Of a stretch of DNA of 41,048 nucleotides, positions 30,837-38,363 are shown in pieces (positions within the stretch are counted from its first letter, which is position 1; every line of letters starts with the position of its first letter). Under the pieces are notes generated by a model. That model was given only the letters and a program-made list of their open reading frames with translations. It searched no databases and was not told where the DNA came from. Both the position numbers and the translations under genes were made by a program. The stretch covers positions 1 to 41,048 of the forward strand of contig NZ_JAHFZZ010000044.1 in NCBI RefSeq assembly GCF_018603905.1. Direction: 5' to 3'. This stretch comes from Nonomuraea sp. NEAU-A123 (GTDB lineage: Bacteria > Actinomycetota > Actinomycetes > Streptosporangiales > Streptosporangiaceae).

Positions 30837-31817
30837 TCAGCGGTGAGGTCGGTCGAGTCCGAGTCCCTTGCTGATTCGGGTGCGCAAGGAGTGCAGGGCA
30901 TGCCTGAGTTCGGCTGGTTCGATGTCTGTGATGTCGGCGTCGAAGGTGAGGAGCAGTCCGGCCAGTCCTGGCCATGACCATGCGCCGAGGGTGAGTCGGC
31001 AAGTGGTTTCGGTGTCGTACCCGACTGTTGATCCGCCGGGAGCGAACCGGGCGACGGTGGAGGCGGGCAGGGCGACGATGGCTGAGCCGCGGCATGGCCA
31101 TTCGGCGGCGGCGTCTCCGCGGTCGTGTGCGGTCATGACGAAGGCGACGGGATCGCCGTGCGGGATGTCACGTCGGTCGAAGGGGGTGTGCGTGGGCATG
31201 TGTGGTTTGATGCGGTCCACGCGCATCGCGCGCCATCGGCCCGCATCCGGGGCGAAGGCGACCAGGTACCAGCGTGCGGCCCAGACCACGAGGTCGTGCG
31301 GTTCCAATGTGAGCGTGACGGGTTCGCCGTCGCCGGTGTAGTCCACGCGAATGAGGTGCTGCCGGTTGATCGCGCTGCCAACGGCGCGGACGATCTCGGC
31401 GTCGATCGGTGGCGCGGGGAACTCCCAGTAGTTGCGGGCTGAGGAGACGGTGAACGCTTCGGCGTGCAGGCGGCTGCGCGCGGGCATCGCCTGGCGCAGC
31501 GTGGCGAGAGCACGGGCCGCGTTCTCGCGGATGCCGGAAAGGACCGTCGGCACGGTCTGGAGCGCGACGGCCGTGGCGACGGCCTGGTCTTCATCGAAGA
31601 CGACCGGCGGCAACCGGGTAGCGCGACCGAGTCGATATCCTCCACCCGCTCCGCGGACGGCCTCGATCTCGTACCCGAGGTCCCGGAGCGTATCGATATC
31701 GCGACGCACGGTTCTCACCGACGCGCCGAGTCGGGCGGCGAGTTCCCCGGCGGTCAGGGTCGCACCGATCCCGAAGATCGACAGCAGCTTGAGCGTCCGC
31801 GCGGAGGTAGCAGCCAT
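30837..31817 (-). CDS. WYL-domain transcriptional regulator (YafY/DeoR-like)
   Basis: 326 residues. An HTH_11 winged helix (about 7-65; LAARLGASVRTVRRDIDTLR, DLGYEIEAVRGAGGGY) is followed by a WYL domain (about 140-215; EPHDLVVWAARWYLVAFAPD, RAMRVDRI) and a WCX C-terminal extension. WYL domains sense small ligands or nucleic acids and regulate neighbouring genes. The start ATG 31817 faces the MFS gene with only 35 bp between, too short for two independent promoters. Confidence 0.9.
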   Translation of the reverse strand: MAATSARTLKLLSIFGIGATLTAGELAARLGASVRTVRRDIDTLRDLGYEIEAVRGAGGGYRLGRATRLPPVVFDEDQAVATAVALQTVPTVLSGIRENAARALATLRQAMPARSRLHAEAFTVSSARNYWEFPAPPIDAEIVRAVGSAINRQHLIRVDYTGDGEPVTLTLEPHDLVVWAARWYLVAFAPDAGRWRAMRVDRIKPHMPTHTPFDRRDIPHGDPVAFVMTAHDRGDAAAEWPCRGSAIVALPASTVARFAPGGSTVGYDTETTCRLTLGAWSWPGLAGLLLTFDADITDIEPAELRHALHSLRTRISKGLGLDRPHR

Positions 31818-31852
31818 GATTGTCCGACTCTCTCACTGATAGCGGCCACTCG

Positions 31853-33361
31853 ATGGCAACTATGCCGGCGATGGTGGCTGACATGACCGATTCACCGAGC
31901 CCCCGAGCGGGCATCCGCACAGCTGAGGTTTCCCCGACACTCATCGCCAGCGCCGGCGCGACCACGGCGCTGTTGGTGGTGCTCTTCGGTTCCTTCATGG
32001 ACCTTCTCGACGCGACGATCGTCACCGTCGCGGCCCCGGCGATAGCCCAGGACCTGGGTGCCGGCGACGCTCAGATCCAGTGGACGATCGCCGCCTACAC
32101 CCTGGCCATGGGCGCGGGCCTGGTCACCGGCGGACGGCTCGGCGACCAGGCCGGCCGCAAACGGCTGTTCATGATCGGGCTGGCCGGGTTCGCGGTCGCC
32201 TCGGCGCTGTGCGCGCTGGCCGTCGATCCTGGGATGCTCATCGGCATGCGGGCCGGGCAGGGACTGACCGCCGGGATCATGGTCCCGCAGGTGTTCGGGA
32301 TCATCCGGGCTTCATTCGCTCCGGGCGAGCGTGCCAAGGCGTTTGGCGCCTACGGAGCGGTCCAGGGCCTCGCCTCGGTCGCCGGCCCGCTGCTGGGCGG
32401 GCTGCTCGTCGACGCCGACCTGTTCGACCTGGGCTGGCGCACGATCTTCTGGATCAACGTGCCCGTCTCGATCCTGGCGCTCATCATCGGCGCGAAAGTC
32501 CTGCCGGAGTCCCGCTCCGCCTCGACCGCGCGACTGGACCTCCCAGGCGCGCTCCTCGCGGCCACGGGCATCCTTCTCCTGCTGCTGCCGATCATCCAGA
32601 CCGAGACATGGGGATGGACCTCGGCTAGCTACGCCCTCCTGGCAGCCGGAATCATCGTGCTCACGATCTTCCTCGCCTACGAGCGCCGCCTCACCGGACG
32701 CGGAAACGAACCTGTCTTTGACCCGGCTCTGCTGAGAATCCGCGCCTTCGCAGTCGGCCTCGGTGCTTCGGCGCTCTTCTTCGGCGGTATCGGGTCGTAC
32801 TTCCTCACCCTCTCGGTCTACCTCCAGAACGGAACCGGCCGAACCGCATGGGAGACCGGCCTGGTGATCCTCCCGTACGCGCTCGGCTCGATCATCACCT
32901 CCGGCCTCGGCGTCGCTCTCGCCGCCAAAGCGGGCAGAACACTCGTGATCACCGGCTCGCTCACCATCGCGGCATCTCAGCTCGTCCTGTGGTACATCGT
33001 CAAGGACGGCAACGATCCCGGATACTGGCTCCTCGCCCTCGCACTCTTCATCGGTGGCCTCGGGCTCGGTCTCGCCGCACCCATTCTCGTCAACGTCGTC
33101 CTCGCAGGCGTCCCCGGACGCAACGCAGGCGCCGCGGGCGGGGTGCTCTCCACCGTCAACCAGATCGGCGGCGCCGTCGGCATCGCCGTTCTCGGTACGA
33201 TCTTCTTCACCGCCGTCACCGGTTCAGCCACCGGAGCACCGGTGCTGCCTGACTACAGTCACGCGCTCAGCATCGTCCTGGTCGTCTCCGCCGCGCTCTA
33301 CCTGATCACGGCACTCGTGATGCTCGCACTCCCGAAAGCCGCAGTCGAGCACTCTGAGTAG
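31853..33361 (+). CDS. DHA2-family MFS drug exporter
   Basis: 502 residues with 14 predicted helices. Markers are FMDLLDATIVTVAAPAIAQD in helix 1, GGRLGDQAGRKRLFMIGLAG in the 2-3 loop, GAVQGLASVAGPLLGGLLVD in helix 5 (antiporter motif C) and the terminal LSTVNQIGGAVGIAVLGTIF. It should expel lipophilic or cationic compounds by proton exchange. Several in-frame ATGs (31853, 31862, 31871, 31883) precede the first helix with no clear ribosome site; I give the first. It is divergent from the WYL regulator, which probably controls it. Confidence 0.92.
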   Translation: MATMPAMVADMTDSPSPRAGIRTAEVSPTLIASAGATTALLVVLFGSFMDLLDATIVTVAAPAIAQDLGAGDAQIQWTIAAYTLAMGAGLVTGGRLGDQAGRKRLFMIGLAGFAVASALCALAVDPGMLIGMRAGQGLTAGIMVPQVFGIIRASFAPGERAKAFGAYGAVQGLASVAGPLLGGLLVDADLFDLGWRTIFWINVPVSILALIIGAKVLPESRSASTARLDLPGALLAATGILLLLLPIIQTETWGWTSASYALLAAGIIVLTIFLAYERRLTGRGNEPVFDPALLRIRAFAVGLGASALFFGGIGSYFLTLSVYLQNGTGRTAWETGLVILPYALGSIITSGLGVALAAKAGRTLVITGSLTIAASQLVLWYIVKDGNDPGYWLLALALFIGGLGLGLAAPILVNVVLAGVPGRNAGAAGGVLSTVNQIGGAVGIAVLGTIFFTAVTGSATGAPVLPDYSHALSIVLVVSAALYLITALVMLALPKAAVEHSE

Positions 33362-33607
33362 AGAACCCATGCAGCCAGCCAAGATCGGCCAGATTGACCG
33401 TGATCCGGGCTGGGTGCTGCGACAAGGTGATCTGAAGCTCGTCCCATCGGTATGGCAGGTCAAGACGGCCCCTCGGATCCGTGCAGCTCAGCCGTAGTCG
33501 TGAACACCCCCACCCGAACCCCGGCGGCTCGGAAATGGCACGGGCGCGGACGCGATGATCATGAAGCTGTTGACGTCAAGTGACCATCGGAGAGTGCGGC
33601 GGGCGGC
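33362..33607. other. intergenic stretch with partial IS-end motif
   Basis: TCGTGAACACCCCC at 33498-33511 matches the terminus of repeat copies A-C, but the two 11-bp boxes at the expected distance are absent, so this is at most a decayed copy D. A 42-codon frame from ATG 33369 (MQPAKIGQIDRDPGWVLRQG) ends in that motif; composition is only weakly coding. Confidence 0.4.
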
Positions 33608-33736
33608 TCATTGCATGGTGAAGCGCAGCGGATGGTCGAACGAGTCCGGACAGGTGAACACATAAAGCGCGTAGCCGCGACTGATGACGATCTCCATGGG
33701 CATGTTCGGCTTGGCTTTCAGGGGTTTCCGGCAGTT
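33608..33736 (-). pseudogene. short gene remnant with conserved-looking C-terminus
   Basis: The minus frame ending TGA at 33610-33608 reads NCRKPLKAKPNMPMEIVISR, then GYALYVFTCPDSFDHPLRF and TMQ. Its composition and residue pattern look like a true protein end, with Cys-containing strands. No ribosome site precedes the ATG at 33703. It lies just downstream of the Clp_N gene on the same strand. Family not recognised; could also be a complete 31-aa peptide. Confidence 0.35.
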
Positions 33737-33794
33737 GGTCGGTCTTGTGGCCTCGCCTATCCCAGCGACAGTTCTGGCCCGCTGATCAGCCGGT

Positions 33795-34766
33795 TCACCG
33801 GCGGAGCCGGGGCGCGAGCACCGCGCGTACGACCTTGGTCACCTTGCTCGCGGCGGATCCGCCCTCTTCTTCGGGTTCCGGTTCCAGCACGCGCTGGATC
33901 TGCAGCAGTAGCTGGTTGGTCGACCGCCAGACTGGGACGAACATGCCGGCGACCGGCCCGACCCCCTGGATCGGGCCGTTGGACAGCTCGGTGACCTTCT
34001 TGGCGATCGTGACCGTTGTCGGGTCCCGCAGGATCAGGTGCACCTCATCGTCGACCAGCCGGATTTCCATCTTGCGCGCGGCGGCCTCCTCCGGGTTCGC
34101 GTCCGTCGTCGTCTCTGGATCGAGTTCGTCGATCTTGGCGGCGACCGCGTCCGGGTCGACCCCGAGTTCGCGCAGCACCCTGGCCGCCATGCTGTTCTCC
34201 ACCCGCAGCATCGCCTCAAGCAGGTGATGGCTGCCGAGCGGTGCGCCACCGGCCAGCGCGCTGGCGGTGGACACGGTGTCCTCGGTGGCAGGTGTGCCGG
34301 TCGGCCACGGGCTGGCCGCGACGTCCTGCGATCCCTCCAATGAGGCCAGCACCGCGGCACGGATCTTGCTGATCGGATTGATCCGCTCGGCAAGCACCTT
34401 CGCGCCGACGCCCTCACCTTCCCTGACCAGGGCGAGCAGGATGTGTTCGGTATCGATGTAGTTGTGGTGCAGCTGCATTGCCTCGCGCGGGGCGAGGTCC
34501 AGCGTCTTCTTCGCGCGCGCCGTGAACGGGATATGGCCGCGCAGCTCCTCCGTGCCGGGCTCGACCACCGCGGCGATATCGGCCTGCGCCGTCTCCTTGT
34601 TGTACCCGAGCTGGTGCAGAACTTTCGCCGCCATGCTGTCCGGCACGTCGAGCAGTCCCAGCAGGATGTGCTCGGTGCCGATGTAGTTGTGCTTGAGCAG
34701 CCTCGCCTCCTCCTGGGCCGTGACGACCACCTGGCGGGCTTTCACCGTGAATCTCTCAAAGGGCAT
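33795..34766 (-). CDS. stand-alone Clp N-terminal domain protein without AAA+ modules
   Basis: 323 residues. Two Clp_N repeats open the protein (RFTVKARQVVVTAQEEARLL with NYIGTEHILLGLL, about 1-75; IPFTARAKKTLDLAPREAMQ with NYIDTEHILLALV, about 80-150), and a third half-repeat is visible (GSHHLLEAMLRVENSMAARV, about 178-215). No Walker motifs follow; the C-terminal 90 residues are a separate domain. ClpC uses this N-domain to dock adaptors and substrates, so this protein may be an adaptor, decoy or regulator of ClpCP. It is divergent from a small HTH gene with a dyad between. Confidence 0.88.
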   Translation of the reverse strand: MPFERFTVKARQVVVTAQEEARLLKHNYIGTEHILLGLLDVPDSMAAKVLHQLGYNKETAQADIAAVVEPGTEELRGHIPFTARAKKTLDLAPREAMQLHHNYIDTEHILLALVREGEGVGAKVLAERINPISKIRAAVLASLEGSQDVAASPWPTGTPATEDTVSTASALAGGAPLGSHHLLEAMLRVENSMAARVLRELGVDPDAVAAKIDELDPETTTDANPEEAAARKMEIRLVDDEVHLILRDPTTVTIAKKVTELSNGPIQGVGPVAGMFVPVWRSTNQLLLQIQRVLEPEPEEEGGSAASKVTKVVRAVLAPRLRR

Positions 34767-34787
34767 GGTTCCATGGTTGCAGCCATG

Positions 34788-34805
34788 TCAATACACTGTT
34801 ATTGA
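34788..34805. promoter_or_regulatory. inverted repeat between the Clp_N and HTH genes
   Basis: TCAATA (34788-34793), CACTGT, TATTGA (34800-34805): perfect 6-bp arms, AT-rich against its surroundings, 22 bp before the Clp_N start on one side and 30 bp before the HTH start on the other. It is not the HspR HAIR motif. Confidence 0.5.
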
Positions 34806-34834
34806 TAGGGTCACCATGCGGAAGGGAGGGTGTG

Positions 34835-35194
34835 ATGGAGACGCCGTCGGACTGGGAGGACCGGCTCGCGCGCTGGCAGAATGAGCTGGAGCTGTTCGAG
34901 CAGTTGGACGAGACACCCTGGGTCACGCTGGCCAAGGCGGAAGCCGAGGCCGGCGTTTCCCGCTCGGCCCTGCGGTCCTGGTACCGCAACGGCGAGATCC
35001 AGTCCCGGTTGGTGGACGGCCCGAACGGCCCGCAGCGCCTGGTCCAGCTGGACGCGGTGATCGAGCGCGCCGCCGCGTCACCGCGCATTCAGCGCAGGGC
35101 CGAACGGGAAGTCAGCCTGGAAGCCCAGGTCACCCTGCTACGGCACCGGGTTGACCAGCTTGAGCTGCGGCTGGCCGCGCTGGAGCGGAAGTGA
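34835..35194 (+). CDS. small MerR-like HTH protein with C-terminal coiled coil
   Basis: 119 residues. The ATG at 34835 has GGGAGGG four bases upstream. Residues about 30-70 (TLAKAEAEAGVSRSALRSWY, RNGEIQSRLV) have the MerR/Xis-type winged-helix pattern (sequence-specific helix then RNGxIxxRxV). A basic loop and a heptad-patterned helix (EAQVTLLRHRVDQLELRLAA) follow for dimerisation. No ligand domain. It is divergent from the Clp_N protein gene and is the obvious candidate to bind the dyad between them. Confidence 0.75.
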   Translation: METPSDWEDRLARWQNELELFEQLDETPWVTLAKAEAEAGVSRSALRSWYRNGEIQSRLVDGPNGPQRLVQLDAVIERAAASPRIQRRAEREVSLEAQVTLLRHRVDQLELRLAALERK

Positions 35195-35356
35195 CCGGCG
35201 CGAGCAGCACCGTGCCATCGGCCCGGAACGTCACGCTCCGGAGCCGAACATGATCGTGTTCGGGTCCGGTGGAGGTATGTTTTGACGCCTGCCCGGAAGT
35301 CAGGCACCCCCGTGACCTCCTTCGTATCCCGAACAACCCGGAGCCAACGACCTGAC

Positions 35357-36391
35357 ATGAGCACGTCGATCCCCGTCGACGTCCCCGAGGCGTTCGCCGC
35401 GTCGTACGGCAAGAACAACGCGTCCGGCCGTGCCTGGATCGCCGAGTTGCCCCGGCTGGCCGCGGACTTCCTGGACCGCTGGACGCTGCGGCCGGACGGC
35501 CCCGCAGACCACGGCATGGCTTCGCTCGTGCTGCCGGTGATCCGCGCGGATGGTGCGCCCGCGGTGCTGAAATTCCAGCAGGCAAGTGAAGACAACGCCG
35601 GCGCCGCGCTCGGTCTGCGGGCATGGAACGGCAACGGCGTGGTGCACCTGCTCGACCACGACCCGGACACCGGCACCATGTTGTTGGAACGGCTGGACGC
35701 AGCCCGGCCGCTGTCATCGGTGGTTGACGACAATGCCGCCATGCAGACCCTCGCCGAGATGATGGCGCGCCTGGTCGCGGTGCCCGCCCCACCCGGTCTG
35801 CGGCACCTGGGCGACATCGCCGCCGCCATGCTGGACCAGGTTCCAGGCGCTGTACTGGCGTTGCGCGACCCGGCCGAGCAACAGCTGGTACACACCTGCG
35901 CGTCCGCCGTGGCCGAATTGATCGGCGAACCTGGCGACCGCCTGCTGCACTGGGACCTGCACTACGACAACATCCTCGCCGGGCAACGGGAACCATGGCT
36001 GGCCATCGACCCCGAACCGCTGGCCGGCGACCCCGGGTTCGACTTGTGGCCGGCGCTGGACAGCCGATGGGAGGAGGCGGTGGTGGCGTCCCGCGACGTG
36101 ACCCGCACGGTCCTCCGCCGCTTCGACCTCCTTACCGAGGTGCTCGGCCTGGACCGTCAGCGGGCGACCGGGTGGACACTTGGCCGCATCCTGCAGAACG
36201 CATTGTGGGACATCGAGGACGGCAAGACCACGCTGGAACCGGCCCAGGTCGCCCTCGGCCTGACTCTGCTACGCCGCTATAGCCCGCCTGGTCACCATGG
36301 CGCGTCGATCGGAAGTCGCTCGCTCAGCTCGTCAGGCACAAGCTCCGAAGGGAGCATGCCTACTTCCACAAGGCCGTCCGCTCGGGGGTGA
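35357..36391 (+). CDS. APH(6)/streptomycin-6-kinase-like phosphotransferase with foreign C-terminal tail
   Basis: 344 residues from ATG 35357. Kinase motifs of the APH(6)/hydroxyurea-phosphotransferase group: APAVLKFQQASED (ATP Lys), LLHWDLHYDNIL (catalytic HxDxxxxN), AIDPEPLAGDPGFDLWPAL (DPxP..GDPxFD) and the terminal helix LEPAQVALGLTLLRR. It could phosphorylate an aminoglycoside or another hydroxyl compound; resistance is not certain from sequence. The domain is complete at about residue 307 (Leu-Arg-Arg). The last 37 residues are Ser/Pro/Gly-rich and run out of frame through another gene's 3' end (36283-36459), which points to a recombination junction that removed the native stop. Confidence 0.88.
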   Translation: MSTSIPVDVPEAFAASYGKNNASGRAWIAELPRLAADFLDRWTLRPDGPADHGMASLVLPVIRADGAPAVLKFQQASEDNAGAALGLRAWNGNGVVHLLDHDPDTGTMLLERLDAARPLSSVVDDNAAMQTLAEMMARLVAVPAPPGLRHLGDIAAAMLDQVPGAVLALRDPAEQQLVHTCASAVAELIGEPGDRLLHWDLHYDNILAGQREPWLAIDPEPLAGDPGFDLWPALDSRWEEAVVASRDVTRTVLRRFDLLTEVLGLDRQRATGWTLGRILQNALWDIEDGKTTLEPAQVALGLTLLRRYSPPGHHGASIGSRSLSSSGTSSEGSMPTSTRPSARG

Positions 36392-36459
36392 CGCACGACG
36401 AGGCGGACGTCGAATACCACCGTGCCCGGGTAGAGCTGTTCCACCGGCTGCACCCCTGA
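36283..36459 (+). pseudogene. 3' remnant of an unrecognised helical protein, overlapping the phosphotransferase tail
   Basis: From 36304 the frame reads VDRKSLAQLVRHKLRREHAY, FHKAVRSGVTHDEADVEYHR and ARVELFHRLHP, with nearly all codons ending in G or C, and stops at 36457-36459. An in-frame TAG lies just upstream (36280-36282) and no suitable start exists, so only the 3' part of a gene is left. Family not recognised. Confidence 0.45.
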
Positions 36460-36524
36460 CAGCGGCTGGCAGAGATAAGTGGACCAGCCCGGCATCCTCC
36501 CCTTCCGGCGCTGAAAGGGCGGCT

Positions 36525-36557
36525 GGGAAACGATCATCCATCACCTGGGAAGCGATC
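36525..36557 (+). repeat. IS21-like end motif, copy E (boxes only)
   Basis: GGGAAACGATC (36525-36535), 11-base spacer, GGGAAGCGATC (36547-36557), identical in spacing to copies A-C. The terminus expected 35 bases later is degenerate (ACGTCTCAGCGACC), so the outer part is lost or mutated. Between here and 36838 I see no gene. Confidence 0.6.
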
Positions 36558-36837
36558 AACAAACCCCTGCTTCAACCGCACATCACGCACAGACGTCTCA
36601 GCGACCTGGTCGACGAAGCCACGTCTTTTGGCCCCGGGATCGGTGGGGCGTTCATCAGGTGTGCCGCTTTTGCGGAGAATATCGTGATGAAGTAGCGTGA
36701 CCTGCGTGACTGCCGGGTCGGCCTTGGGCCACGCACCAGAGAGCAGCCCGGCTGACGCTTGATCGCCGGGCGGGCCCGCGGTCCGCCGTCTTCTTCTCCA
36801 TTCAGTACGGCACAGCAAGAACTACCCATGGAGAAGA

Positions 36838-37659
36838 ATGGATTTCAACAAGCAGGTCATCGACGAGTTCCGCGCCAACAACGGCCAAGTCGGTGGCTAT
36901 TTCGAGGGAGCGAGACTGCTCCTGCTCACCACTACGGGCGCCCGCTCGGGCAAGTCACACACGACCCCGCTCGCCTACCTGCCCGACGGCGTCGAGCGCA
37001 TGCTGGTCATCGCCTCCGCCGGGGGAGCGTCGAACAACCCGGCCTGGTACCACAATCTGAAGGCCAACCCGCGCGCCACCGTCGAGACCGGCGTGCTCAT
37101 CTTCGATGTCGAGGCGGAGGTCCTGGAGGGCGCCGAGCGTGACGCGGCGTTCGCCCGCGCGGTGGAAGGCGACCCTGGCTGGGCCGACTACCAGGCCAAG
37201 ACGACGCGCACCATCCCGGTCGTCGCACTTCGCGTGACTGGCCCGCCCCGGGATAGCGCACCGTCGGGCGGTGCGTACCTCAAGCTGGTGCACGACGGCT
37301 TCCGCCGCGAACTCGCGCTGATCCGCAAGGAGCTGTCCGATTCAGGACGGCCAGGCTTGGGCGTACAGCTTCGGATCAACTGCCTGACCGTCTGCCAGGG
37401 GCTGCACCATCACCACACGGGCGAGGGCACCATGATGTTCCCCGGCCTGGCCGAGCGGCATCCCTCGCTCGCTCCGACCTTGGAGCGGCTGGCCAAGGAG
37501 CACGAGCGCATCACCGTACTCCTGGAAGAGCTGAAGCAGGCCCTTTCCGGCGAGGATCCGCTGAAGGTACGGGCCGAGATAGAACGGCTCGTCGATGAGC
37601 TCGAAGCGCACCTGACGTATGAGGAGGAGCAACTGATCCCGATTCTCGACCTCGCCTGA
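36838..37659 (+). CDS. F420-type deazaflavin reductase fused to a hemerythrin-like domain
   Basis: 273 residues. Residues 1-130 are a DDN/split-barrel nitroreductase-like domain (GARLLLLTTTGARSGKSHTT, NNPAWYHNLKANPRATVETG, ARAVEGDPGWADYQAKTTRT) that in mycobacteria reduces quinones or nitro compounds with reduced F420. Residues about 145-273 are a hemerythrin four-helix bundle with the diiron ligands suggested by KLVHDGFRREL, LHHHHTGEGTMMFPGL, LAKEHERITVL and EAHLTYEEEQLIPIL. A flavin-type reductase tied to an O2- or NO-sensing diiron domain suggests redox or oxygen-linked control. ATG 36838 has GGAG four to five bases upstream. Confidence 0.88.
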   Translation: MDFNKQVIDEFRANNGQVGGYFEGARLLLLTTTGARSGKSHTTPLAYLPDGVERMLVIASAGGASNNPAWYHNLKANPRATVETGVLIFDVEAEVLEGAERDAAFARAVEGDPGWADYQAKTTRTIPVVALRVTGPPRDSAPSGGAYLKLVHDGFRRELALIRKELSDSGRPGLGVQLRINCLTVCQGLHHHHTGEGTMMFPGLAERHPSLAPTLERLAKEHERITVLLEELKQALSGEDPLKVRAEIERLVDELEAHLTYEEEQLIPILDLA

Positions 37660-37708
37660 AGCCCGAGGGCCGTTCACGAACCTTGAGCGTGTGCCACCGA
37701 AGCTTGAG

Positions 37709-38311
37709 TCACGTCGCATTGGCTCCTTGATGCTGTTCGGCTGAGCGGGAGCGTCGATGCGCTTTGACCCGTTCGCGGGTTGCGCAGCGGCGTGAGCAGT
37801 AGTGGCGTTCCGGGCCGCTGCCGTGGGCGATGAAGACGTTCTGGCAGCCGGGTGATGCGCAGATCCTGCCGGGCGGGCGTTGGCGGTCCCAGACGAGGAC
37901 CGTCAGCGCCATACAGGACGAGGCCAGAAGCCATTCTTCCCAGGGAGCGTTGTCCTCACGATCGAGGTGTGGGTGCCAGGGGGTGCTGCCGCCGTGCGAG
38001 GTGAGGCGGAGTGGTCCGGTGTGTTCCCGCAGGAGGCGGTTGAGAGTGGTGGCGGCGTCGGCGGCGCTGTCGGCGGCGAAGACCTCCCGCAGCAGGGCGG
38101 CGGCCGTGCGCATCGCGGCGACATCACGGGGGGTCAGGTCGATGGGGTCCATCTCGCCGTACGCGCGGAGCACCTCGGCGACGGTACCGGGGTCGGCGTG
38201 GTCGTCGGCGACGGCGTTGATGAGGGCGGCGGTACGTCGCGCCGTGGTCAGCACGGAGTGCCGGGTGGACCAGTCGTCGATGGTGGAGGCCATCCACGAA
38301 ATGTAACGCAT
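37709..38311 (-). CDS. CGNR zinc-finger transcriptional regulator
   Basis: 200 residues. The ABATE-like N-terminal region (about 10-140) leads to a CGNR-type finger: GRICASPGCQNVFIAHGSGP, RHYCSRRCATRERVKAHR, four cysteines in C-x4-C and C-x3-C pairs; the CGNR tetrad reads CATR here, a variant. No ribosome site fits. TAAAAT lies eight bases before ATG 38311 on this strand, so a leaderless start there is likely; ATG 38293 would trim six residues. It is divergent from the MFS gene at 38350. Confidence 0.85.
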   Translation of the reverse strand: MRYISWMASTIDDWSTRHSVLTTARRTAALINAVADDHADPGTVAEVLRAYGEMDPIDLTPRDVAAMRTAAALLREVFAADSAADAATTLNRLLREHTGPLRLTSHGGSTPWHPHLDREDNAPWEEWLLASSCMALTVLVWDRQRPPGRICASPGCQNVFIAHGSGPERHYCSRRCATRERVKAHRRSRSAEQHQGANAT

Positions 38312-38363
38312 ATTGCAGTATTTTAAGTTACTTCCGTAACGTCTCCCCGGTGAAAAAACGTTA
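38301..38363. promoter_or_regulatory. GTTAC-box cluster between CGNR and MFS genes
   Basis: ATGTAACGCAT (38301-38311), GTTAC-TTCC-GTAAC (about 38327-38340) and ACGTTACT (about 38357-38364) place four GTTAC half-sites over both starts. The middle pair is a perfect inverted repeat. This is a fitting operator for the divergent CGNR regulator. Confidence 0.45.

Noticed and set aside
33388..33511. Full fourth copy of the 82-bp repeat
   Set aside because: Only the terminal 13-14 bases match; the two boxes are absent at the expected distance.
34788..34805. HspR HAIR element in front of the Clp_N gene
   Set aside because: The arms TCAATA/TATTGA do not fit CTTGAGT-N7-ACTCAAG.
36292..36537. Minus-strand 81-residue frame at the phosphotransferase 3' end
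   Set aside because: The plus-strand frame on the same DNA has far better codon bias and ends naturally; the minus frame is its shadow.
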